Assembly (NCBI GenBank): GCA_021776435.1
Contig: JAJFFW010000061.1
Location: 1 to 39,279 of the forward strand
Source: Parvularculaceae bacterium
GTDB taxonomy: Bacteria; Pseudomonadota; Alphaproteobacteria; Caulobacterales; Parvularculaceae
Reading direction: 5' to 3'
DNA: 39,279 nucleotides
Below are positions 32,772 to 39,279 of this stretch, piece after piece (the first letter of the stretch is position 1; the number at the start of each line of letters is the position of its first letter). Below the pieces are notes generated by a model, which was not told where the DNA came from, searched no databases, and saw only the letters and a program-made list of their open reading frames with translations. The position numbers and the translations under genes are program-made.

Positions 32772-34031
32772 ATGAGTGTGGTGATGAAGATGGCGATTAA
32801 AGCGGCTTTTTCGCTGGCGGTATTGAGCTTCACGATGACCGGGGCGTCACTTGCTGAAAGTGAAGTGCGCATTGCCAAGTGGGATGCTGCGCCGGTCTTT
32901 CAGGGAGCCGGATGGGAATTTAAAATCGGTGGCCAGGTGCAATATGATTATTCGGCATTAGATACGGATAACGCCGGCGGCGATTGGAACGACAGCGAGT
33001 TACGGCGCCTGCGCCTTGGCGTTTCCGGTAAATTTGGCGAAAGAATAAATTATAAATTTGAAACGAACATCGATGAAGATGGCGAAGTGATCGTCGTAGA
33101 TGCTTACACCCAATGGGCGCCGACCGGCGGCCCATGGAATGTAAAACTCGGTCAATTTAAGACGCCGAATTCGCTCGATGAACAGACCTCGTCGCGATTT
33201 ACATCGACGTTGGAACGCGCTGCCTTCACGGACGCTTTTGCGTTCAATCATCGGCTGGGCGCCAGTCTGAACGCCCAAGGCGATAACTACACTCTGTCGG
33301 CCGGGGTGTTCGCTCAAAATATAGAAGACGAGAGCAGTTTGAAAGGATATGCCCTCGCGGGTCGCGCAACGTTTACCCCTGTCAACCAGAGCGGCAAGCT
33401 CATTCATTTGGGCGGATCGGTACGGTATCGCGAGACTGGCGATAATCAAAGTGATCTTCGGTTTCGTCAACGCCCGGTTTCTCATATTCCAGGACAGCTT
33501 ATCAGTACGGAAAGGATCGCAGATTCAGATGTTTTCGTTGGCGCGGAGGTTGCCACGATCTTCGGGAAATTCTGGACTTCAGGAGAATACGGCGTCAGCT
33601 TTATCGACTGTAGCGCCGCCTCGATAGCTTCCGGGGCGTGTGTTGATGATCCGACATTTGATGGTGGCTATGTCGAAGTGGGTTATTTTTTGGGCGGGTC
33701 GAAGACCTATAAAGGCGGAAAGTTTAATCGACCGAAAATCGATCGTTCCGTTATCAATGGAGGTAGGGGCGCACTTGCGTTCGTTGCTCGATTCGACACC
33801 ATCGATCTGTCTGATACGAACATAAATGGCGGCGGTTACGATTCTTATATCGTTGGCGTCGATTGGTGGGCGACGAAGTATTCGCGACTTGGCGTCAATT
33901 TTTTTAGAGTTGACGCAGATCTGGGCGCTACTTCTTCCGGTTTAGATGCGGAATTCGCGAACCTTGTGAACGCCAATATTAAAAACGAAGATATCAACGG
34001 AGTCATCCTCCGGGCGCAGATCGACTTTTAA
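32772..34031 (+). CDS. OprO/OprP-type outer-membrane porin with upstream Pho boxes
   Basis: Outer-membrane barrel of 419 aa (Porin_O_P style), paralogous to the porin at 10377. A signal peptide (about residues 5-30, ending SLAES) is followed by WEFKIGGQVQYDYSALD and an LRRLRLGVSGKFG strand. The KLGQFKTPNSLDEQTSS segment matches the constriction region of the family, and the terminal Phe is in RAQIDF. The frame is open from 32541, but the first 77 residues do not look like a signal peptide and lie upstream of the predicted promoter, so ATG 32772 (or 32784) is the likely start. The tandem Pho-box-like sites suggest PhoB control and phosphate or phosphorylated-ligand uptake. Confidence 0.87.
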   Translation: MSVVMKMAIKAAFSLAVLSFTMTGASLAESEVRIAKWDAAPVFQGAGWEFKIGGQVQYDYSALDTDNAGGDWNDSELRRLRLGVSGKFGERINYKFETNIDEDGEVIVVDAYTQWAPTGGPWNVKLGQFKTPNSLDEQTSSRFTSTLERAAFTDAFAFNHRLGASLNAQGDNYTLSAGVFAQNIEDESSLKGYALAGRATFTPVNQSGKLIHLGGSVRYRETGDNQSDLRFRQRPVSHIPGQLISTERIADSDVFVGAEVATIFGKFWTSGEYGVSFIDCSAASIASGACVDDPTFDGGYVEVGYFLGGSKTYKGGKFNRPKIDRSVINGGRGALAFVARFDTIDLSDTNINGGGYDSYIVGVDWWATKYSRLGVNFFRVDADLGATSSGLDAEFANLVNANIKNEDINGVILRAQIDF

Positions 34032-34069
34032 TCAGGCAAAACGATAGCTTTTGGGCGGGGTTGTAACGT

Positions 34070-34093
34070 CCGGGATGACGGTTCATGGGTATG
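34070..34093 (+). repeat. Second copy of the TCCGGGATGACGGTT repeat border
   Basis: TCCGGGATGACGGTT followed by C and ATGGGTAT repeats the right border of the nested palindrome at 18367-18390 with one mismatch. The partner arm is missing here, so this looks like a half-element next to the IS remnant. Confidence 0.6.
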
Positions 34094-34102
34094 TGACCTA
34101 GG

Positions 34103-34336
34103 TGTGGTCTTTCAATAGGTTGTCCATTCGGTCCTGACCGTGGAGACTGGAGTTACCAGACTTCAGAACTCTTTGGAGGAGCCGAATGAACATTCACAAG
34201 AATGCCTGTTTAACGCCGCTCGCTCGAGAGCGGATGGTAACGCAGATGCTGAGCGGGCAAACGCCGGAAGCCGCGCCGCACGCGCTGTAGGGGTTTGCCC
34301 GCGGACGGCGCACAAATGGCTGGCGCGATGACAAAG
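34103..34336 (+). mobile_element. Remnant of an IS481-family insertion sequence (left end only)
   Basis: Begins with a TGTGGTCT-type end and a leader that includes AATAGGTTGTCC and ends in GGAGGA before the transposase start. Only the first 50 or so codons of the transposase remain; the DDE catalytic domain and right end are absent. Family assignment rests on the recognisable N-terminus and leader. Confidence 0.7.
34186..34331 (+). pseudogene. Broken IS481-type transposase N-terminus
   Basis: ATG 34186 follows GGAGGA and reads MNIHKNACLTPLARERMVTQ, then SGQTPEAAPHAL and a TAG stop at 34288-34290. The +1 shifted frame continues as AVGVCPRTAHKWLAR and ends in TGA at about 34331. Joined, the two pieces give the helix-turn-helix start of an IS481 transposase. 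So there is at least one frameshift plus a truncation. Confidence 0.72.
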
Positions 34337-34378
34337 AAAACTATCGCTTCGGGTGATCCTGATTGATCGCCCGATGCT

Positions 34379-35152
34379 TTAGGCTGGCCCGTCGATCGTG
34401 ACATTCATACCGCGTTCATCCGTCGATATCCGTGCGAGTACGCCGTAAATTTCCTTCATGCGCTCTGGTGTCAACGTATCGTGAGGCGCACCGTCCGCCA
34501 CAACAGCGCCGTCTTTCATCCAGACCAGCCGATCCGCGAATTTCGAGGCTAGAGGAATGTCGTGCAGCACGACCAGTGCGCCGCCGCCCGCGTCCACATA
34601 GTTTCTGATGAACGTCATCACCCGGTGCTGATGGCGGGGATCAAGAGAGGCGACGGGCTCATCTGCAATCAAAAGGGGCGCTTCCGCGGCAATTGCGCGC
34701 GCGCAATGAACCCGTGCAAGTTCTCCGCCAGACAGTGTGTCCGTGCGTCGGCTGCTTAGCCGGGTCAAGTCACAGGCGTCTATGGCGCGGGTGACCGCCG
34801 CTTGATCCTCGACCCCCAGCCGTCCGATTGACGCGCCATGGGAATAACGACCAAGGGCGACGACATCGTGCACGGTGATGGGCCAGGCGAGAGGTCTTAT
34901 TTGCGGCAGATAGGAAATTCGTCGCGCCCGTTCGATGGGCTCTAACGTCATGACGTCTTTGCCGCCGATGGTGGATGTCCCGGATGTCGGTTGGAGAAGG
35001 CCAAGTGCGGTGCGCAGTAATGTGGTTTTGCCAGCGCCATTTGGACCTAAAAGGGCAATCAATTCACCGCTACGCAGGATCAATGATACGGATCGCAGCG
35101 TGGGAGCGTTGGCGGCGTCGATGCTCAGATGGGTTGTGATGAGTTCAATCAT
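34379..35152 (-). CDS. btuD: Cobalamin ABC importer ATP-binding protein
   Basis: ATPase subunit (257 aa) of a FecCD/BtuCD-type importer. Walker A GPNGAGKTTLLRTALG, signature LSGGELARVHCARAIA, Walker B PLLIADEPVASLD and the H-loop VVLHDIPLASKFADR are all intact. The frame extends to 35203 inside the permease gene. ATG 35152, overlapping the permease stop by 8 bp, gives the standard start (MIELITTHLS). The btu assignment rests on the riboswitch and the operon, since haem and siderophore importers have similar ATPases. Confidence 0.9.
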   Translation of the reverse strand: MIELITTHLSIDAANAPTLRSVSLILRSGELIALLGPNGAGKTTLLRTALGLLQPTSGTSTIGGKDVMTLEPIERARRISYLPQIRPLAWPITVHDVVALGRYSHGASIGRLGVEDQAAVTRAIDACDLTRLSSRRTDTLSGGELARVHCARAIAAEAPLLIADEPVASLDPRHQHRVMTFIRNYVDAGGGALVVLHDIPLASKFADRLVWMKDGAVVADGAPHDTLTPERMKEIYGVLARISTDERGMNVTIDGPA

Positions 35153-36134
35153 GAACAGCGCGCCTTTGCATCGCAATCCAGACGAAAGCGGGGGCGCCGA
35201 CAAGAGCAGCGACCACTCCGAGCTTCAGTTCAGAGCTTGTCGGCATTAAACGTACGCCAATATCAGCAACCACCAGAATGAATCCTCCTAGAAGCGCAGA
35301 CGGCAAAAGGCTGCGGGCCGGATCAAAACCAACAAATGGACGAATAATGTGTGGGGCGATGATACCGACAAAGCCAATGGCGCCAGCGATCGAGACGGCG
35401 GCGCCTGTCGCAAGGCCTGCACCAAGTACAACGAGAATTCGCATACGGCGCAAATTTAACCCTAATCCGCTCGCCGCTTCTTCTCCCAGAGTGAGCGCCG
35501 TAAGCCCTCGGCGCGTTATGAAAAGAAGAACCAGGCCCGTCAGCAGAAATGGCGCCGCAATCGCAATATCATTGAAGCTGCGATTGGCGACCGAACCAAG
35601 CATCCAGTTTACCATATCGGAGAGGGTAAAGGGGTTGGGCGCGAGATTCATCAAAAGCGCCATGGCGGCGCCGGCAAAACTGGATAGCCCCACACCGACC
35701 AGGATTAATGTGACCACGGATTGCGTGCGGATGGCCGCAAAGGCAATCAAGGCGGTGGCGCCGAGTGCGCCGAGAATAGCCGCGATTGGCATGGCATAGG
35801 CCCAACTTCCGGCGAAACCGTAATAAAGCGCAAAGGTCGCCCCGAGCGCCGCGCAAGCGGAAACACCCAGCACCCCAGGTTCGGCGAGCGGATTACGTAA
35901 TAGCCCTTGAAGCGCCGCACCGCTTGCTCCAAGAGCGCCCCCGACGATGAATGCCGCCAAGGCGCGCGGTAGGCGGATTTCCCATACGACGATCACGTCT
36001 CCCGGTTGGCCTCCCCCGGATAATGCCGTCAGCACACGCATGACAGGCAGCGGTGTGGACCCAAGAAAACACGCGGCGAACAATGCGACCAAAACGGCTG
36101 CGGTTAATGTTGTCATCAACAGACGCGCGTTCAT
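35145..36134 (-). CDS. btuC: Cobalamin ABC importer permease
   Basis: FecCD-family permease of 329 aa with about ten hydrophobic helices. The family segment GAALQGLLRNPLAEPGVLGVSAC is followed by EEAASGLGL, the helix that contacts the ATPase, and by IGFVGIIAPHIIRP. It would form a homodimer in the inner membrane with BtuD. The ATG overlaps the btuF stop by 4 bp, and the stop overlaps the btuD start by 8 bp, so the three are co-translated. Confidence 0.92.
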   Translation of the reverse strand: MNARLLMTTLTAAVLVALFAACFLGSTPLPVMRVLTALSGGGQPGDVIVVWEIRLPRALAAFIVGGALGASGAALQGLLRNPLAEPGVLGVSACAALGATFALYYGFAGSWAYAMPIAAILGALGATALIAFAAIRTQSVVTLILVGVGLSSFAGAAMALLMNLAPNPFTLSDMVNWMLGSVANRSFNDIAIAAPFLLTGLVLLFITRRGLTALTLGEEAASGLGLNLRRMRILVVLGAGLATGAAVSIAGAIGFVGIIAPHIIRPFVGFDPARSLLPSALLGGFILVVADIGVRLMPTSSELKLGVVAALVGAPAFVWIAMQRRAVHD

Positions 36135-36979
36135 TGGGAAGCCCCGGTATTTTTGCTGGCTGCAGCCAGGGCTTCAATCGCATCGAGAAGAAACCACCCG
36201 CCACAAGACGTTGTGGCGCCGTCAAGATATACGGTCGGCAATTCCTCCATCTGGCGGTGGGCCACCGGATGGCGCCCGGCGCTCCATGTGTCGAAAGTGC
36301 TGGCGTTCGATTTGAAAAACGCAGCCGCGATGAGGTCCGGACGTTCATAAGCGAGACGTTCAAGGGGCAGAGGGCGCCACCCCGGCGCCTTTTGAAAATT
36401 GCTTAACCCGGCTGCTTTGAACATTTCATCCGTTAATGTAGCCGGTCCAGCGGTCACACCGCCCGGGGTCATATAGAGTGTTTCCCGCTTATCAGAAGGA
36501 GCCTCAAGCGCTTTCAGCCGCGCGTCCATTTCCGCCAGCAATGAGACGCCGCGTTCCCTCTCTCCAAGTCCGGTCGAAATTTCAAGAATGGAGGTGCGTA
36601 TCGCTTCGATGCCATTGGCATATCCGATCTGTAAAACAGGGATCCCCGCCTTCTCGAAAAATGCCACAGCCTTAGGGCCGCCGCCGTAAGATCGTACAAT
36701 GAGATCCGGTTGCATAACGATAATGTTTTCTGCGAGCGGTCGGACTTGAGGAATACCGGTCGAAGCCTCTCGCATATAAGAAAACCTCGCCCCGGCATCC
36801 GGCGATAAAGCCAGAATGTGATTATGATCAGCAAGTTTAAGCACATATTGATCGGCGCAATAATCGAGGCTGACAATCCTCAGCGGCCTGAGCGCCTTTT
36901 CTGGCGTGGCCGAAGAGCGCTCGCACCCTGTGAGGGTTAGTGCGACCGTCAAACAAAAAATTGCCAATCTCGTCATCAC
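36131..36979 (-). CDS. btuF: Cobalamin-binding periplasmic lipoprotein, BtuF-like
   Basis: Substrate-binding protein of 282 aa in the two-lobe, helical-backbone family used for cobalamin, haem and siderophores. The signal peptide ends in a lipobox (LTGC, Cys19), so it is probably membrane-tethered rather than free. The opening RIVSLDYCADQYVL and the MQPDLIVRSYGGG segment are BtuF/FhuD-like. It starts 5 bp after the btuB stop and overlaps btuC by 4 bp. Ligand identity is inferred from the upstream cobalamin riboswitch. Confidence 0.86.
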   Translation of the reverse strand: MMTRLAIFCLTVALTLTGCERSSATPEKALRPLRIVSLDYCADQYVLKLADHNHILALSPDAGARFSYMREASTGIPQVRPLAENIIVMQPDLIVRSYGGGPKAVAFFEKAGIPVLQIGYANGIEAIRTSILEISTGLGERERGVSLLAEMDARLKALEAPSDKRETLYMTPGGVTAGPATLTDEMFKAAGLSNFQKAPGWRPLPLERLAYERPDLIAAAFFKSNASTFDTWSAGRHPVAHRQMEELPTVYLDGATTSCGGWFLLDAIEALAAASKNTGASQ

Positions 36980-36984
36980 TACAT

Positions 36985-38847
36985 TTAAAACCGCGCTCTG
37001 ACACCGCCAAAGGCAGAAATAGGAGCGGTCCCAAAACCGAAATTATCCTGGTAATTTGTGTCAATAGCATTCTCGACACGTACGAAGACGTCGAAATTTT
37101 CTGAGAACATATAAGTCCCGCGTATGTTCACGAGCGTAAAGCTATCTAAGGTTGTGGCGCCGGAAAGTTCCGATCCGTTGAAAGTCACCCCTGTCGATAG
37201 GGATAATTTTGCGGTTGGGCGATAGTCTATTTCGAAATTGAACCGGTTGTCGGGTTGATTACTCGCGCCAATATTCGTCGAGAGGTTCACCGCGTCAATG
37301 TAGGTGTATGCAGCAGAAACGGACAGTCTGCCGGAAACCGTCGCCTGCGCTGATATTTCAACGCCTTTTGACGAAAATTCCTGGATATTCACGAACGTAA
37401 ATGCAGCAAGATCAAAGGCGATCAACTGATCAATCTGCTGATCAAAATAAACGGCCTGCAAGCGCAAACGCTCATTTAGAAAGGGTTGTTCAATGCCGAT
37501 GTCCCATCCATCGCTGACTTCAGGGAACAGGTTTGGGTTAAAGCTTAACTCTCCAGCCGTTGGCGCTCGAAATCCTTCGGCGTAACTCGCGCGCAGGATT
37601 GTCCCGGTTGCGGGCGCTTCAGCAGCGCCGGAAACACTGAACGTGGTTTCCGAACCGAAGTCGGAACTGTCATCATGGCGAATGCCTGCGTTTAAAGTCA
37701 CGAATGACAAAGGGTGGATCTGAACAAGCCCAAAACCGCTGGTGGTTTTAATCTTCTGATTGCCGCCAAAGCCGATGGCGACTGTAGATTCCTGTTCCTC
37801 ATATTCTGCGCCCGCAACGATTGAGATCGCGTCAAGCGGCCTTAATGTGGCCTGATATTCATAGGCGATCCGTTCACCAACGGCGTCAAACGATGCAACG
37901 CCGCTGCTTAAGTTTAGCTGGTCGTTTCGCAGATAGGTTATGGAAAGACGGTTTTCGAATTTATCTCCTAGAGATCGATGCGTGATAAAACCGGCAACCG
38001 ATATTTCTTCGGTTTCGGCCACTTCATCGGCGTCGATTGCGCCGACTCCAAAGGCGAACCCGTCAAATTCATTTTCGCTGTTCGAATAACGAATGACGGC
38101 GTCGACACTCAGCGTGTCAATTGGCGCATAGCGAACTTTCGACGAGAGGGTTATATTCTCAAAGCCGTCATTCTCGGTATTGCCATTGGCCTCGTCGGCG
38201 GTAGAAAAGCCATCTGTGGTCACGCCGCTGATGGTGATCCGACCGGAAAGAATTTCAGTGCCACCGCGCAGGCTCGCGCTACCGCGAAACGTATTGAAAG
38301 ACCCGCCCTCAACGAAAGCAGACCCACCAAAGCCTTCGCTTCCATCTTTGGTGACGATGTTGATGACGCCGCCGATGGCGTCGGATCCGTAGAGTGTCGA
38401 CTGAGCGCCGCGTAACACTTCGATGCGTTCAATATCGCTGGTGTCAAAGTTTGCAAAATTAAAGCTATTGGCAAATGATGAGGGATTGTTTTGAACAACG
38501 CCGTCTTGGACGACAAGTGTCTGCCCACTTGGCAGCCCGCGAATGGAGACAGTCGAGAGCGAACCAAAACTGCCTGAACGATTACCTTGTACGCCCGGCG
38601 TGGATTGTAATGCGTCAAACACAAAGCGTTGCTGGCGCGTTTCGATGTCAACTGAGGTAATCACGCTCACCGACCGGCCGATTTGATCAAGCGGTGTTGG
38701 CAGCCGCGTGCCGGTGACGATGATCGTGTCGCGCTCGGTTGTCGTCTGAGCCTCTGTCTTAGTTTTAAGCTCAGGTGTTTGTGCAAGAGATTGAGGCGAG
38801 ATGAGACAGAAGGTGCAACCAAACCCGGTTATCAATGATCTGATCAT
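36985..38847 (-). CDS. btuB: TonB-dependent cobalamin receptor
   Basis: Outer-membrane receptor of 620 aa, the usual size for BtuB. The signal peptide (about residues 1-22, ending SLA) is followed by a TonB box-like RDTIIVTGTR and a plug domain (FDALQSTPGVQGNRSGSFG, IERIEVLRGAQSTLYGSDA, GGVINIVTK). A 22-strand-type barrel ends in the C-terminal Phe (GGVRARF). It is the first gene of the operon and lies about 150 bp downstream of the cobalamin riboswitch, the strongest reason to call it BtuB rather than another TonB receptor. No cobalamin synthesis gene is in the window. Confidence 0.93.
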   Translation of the reverse strand: MIRSLITGFGCTFCLISPQSLAQTPELKTKTEAQTTTERDTIIVTGTRLPTPLDQIGRSVSVITSVDIETRQQRFVFDALQSTPGVQGNRSGSFGSLSTVSIRGLPSGQTLVVQDGVVQNNPSSFANSFNFANFDTSDIERIEVLRGAQSTLYGSDAIGGVINIVTKDGSEGFGGSAFVEGGSFNTFRGSASLRGGTEILSGRITISGVTTDGFSTADEANGNTENDGFENITLSSKVRYAPIDTLSVDAVIRYSNSENEFDGFAFGVGAIDADEVAETEEISVAGFITHRSLGDKFENRLSITYLRNDQLNLSSGVASFDAVGERIAYEYQATLRPLDAISIVAGAEYEEQESTVAIGFGGNQKIKTTSGFGLVQIHPLSFVTLNAGIRHDDSSDFGSETTFSVSGAAEAPATGTILRASYAEGFRAPTAGELSFNPNLFPEVSDGWDIGIEQPFLNERLRLQAVYFDQQIDQLIAFDLAAFTFVNIQEFSSKGVEISAQATVSGRLSVSAAYTYIDAVNLSTNIGASNQPDNRFNFEIDYRPTAKLSLSTGVTFNGSELSGATTLDSFTLVNIRGTYMFSENFDVFVRVENAIDTNYQDNFGFGTAPISAFGGVRARF

Positions 38848-39000
38848 GGAGCATTTCTTTCAAAATAGCCCAATCCGTGATGATTGGACGCGAGAGACGA
38901 CACACCCCGCCGTAAAATGGACGCGACGGGCACAAATGCCGTTTCTGCGGAAAGAAACTTTCCTATCCTCAAAGGCTAATCCCGGCCCCGGACGAACGAC

Positions 39001-39165
39001 GCGATGGCAGGTCTCCTGACTTACTGATCAACACATCTGGCCGTCTTCCCAGGAAAATCCTCCCAGTGACTTCGTGGCCATCTGCTCCCAGCGCACAGTT
39101 GCGGGTACAGTCCCGGAATTAAACCGAGTTCCCTCACGGTCAGCCTCTCGGCCGACACCATCTAG
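39001..39165 (-). ncRNA. Cobalamin riboswitch in the btuB leader
   Basis: On the minus strand the leader contains GGGAACTCGGTTTAATTCCG, then GGGACTGTACCCGCAACTGT, and ends in the B12 box GTCAGGAGACCTGCC (39006-39020). These are the conserved core blocks of the adenosylcobalamin-type riboswitch, in order and with normal spacing. It sits between a predicted promoter and btuB, so cobalamin should shut off uptake gene expression. The 150 bp from the B12 box to btuB holds the expression platform; I cannot say whether it acts on termination or on ribosome access. Confidence 0.95.
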
Positions 39166-39169
39166 GAGC

Positions 39170-39198
39170 GATATTCAGACATTGTCGGGCTTTGTCAA
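39170..39198 (-). promoter_or_regulatory. Sigma70-like promoter for the riboswitch-btuBFCD transcript
   Basis: Minus strand: TTGACA (39198-39193), a 17-base spacer, then AATATC (39175-39170). A perfect -35 and a partial -10 lie immediately upstream of the riboswitch, with initiation expected near 39162. Confidence 0.6.
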
Positions 39199-39279
39199 AT
39201 AATCTGATCGTCTGAGCGCACCTCAGCTTGATCGTGGAGCGGCGGCCCTCCGCCTAACCATCCGTTTGCGATGTCAGCC

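Overview
The window reads as chromosomal DNA of a Gram-negative, aerobically respiring alphaproteobacterium. The evidence is a System I cytochrome c maturation operon (ccmFGHI), OprO/OprP-type porins, a TonB-dependent receptor with a cobalamin ABC importer, and GC-rich palindromic intergenic repeats of the kind common in Caulobacterales- or Parvularculales-like genomes. The lineage is an inference from gene style, not from a marker gene. Base composition is uneven: the 60-base line starting at 9601 has 27 G/C, the line at 19801 has 47.

Layout. (1) 1-6358: half of a palindromic repeat, hemN (minus), then ccmF-ccmG-ccmH-ccmI (plus). (2) 6622-11579: a tightly coupled plus-strand operon with an unrecognised P-loop NTPase, an ABC exporter with altered Q- and H-loops, an alpha/beta hydrolase and an OprO/P-type porin. 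(3) 11589-16396 (minus): a molybdenum cofactor operon read as TauE-type exporter, moaA, moaD, moaE, moaB, moaC, moeA. (4) 16543-18030 (minus): glpK, followed by about 660 bp of stacked palindromic repeats. (5) 18694-26313: histidine utilisation. hutI-hutH-hutG-hutU run on minus, hutF-hutC on plus, with a probable HutC operator in the divergent gap. A CPA1-type cation/proton antiporter follows. (6) 27658-34031: two divergent units built on Rieske proteins. The minus unit holds two tiny membrane proteins, a ferric-reductase-like membrane domain fused to a Rieske domain, and a Tat-like anchored protein with a Cys/His motif. The plus unit holds a Rieske domain fused to a thiamine-diphosphate enzyme, then an OprO/P-type porin preceded by what look like two tandem Pho boxes. 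(7) 34103-39198: a broken IS481-type insertion sequence, then a cobalamin uptake operon (minus: btuB-btuF-btuC-btuD) under a cobalamin riboswitch and a sigma70-like promoter.

Two near-identical double-hairpin elements (1-140, cut by the window edge, and 30135-30300) lie in inverted orientation about 30 kb apart. They bracket everything from hemN to the Rieske cluster, and the left one supplies the hemN stop codon.

The best candidates for undescribed biology are the NTPase/ABC/hydrolase/porin operon and the pair of Rieske-fusion units. For both, domains and gene coupling are visible in the sequence, but substrate and function are not.
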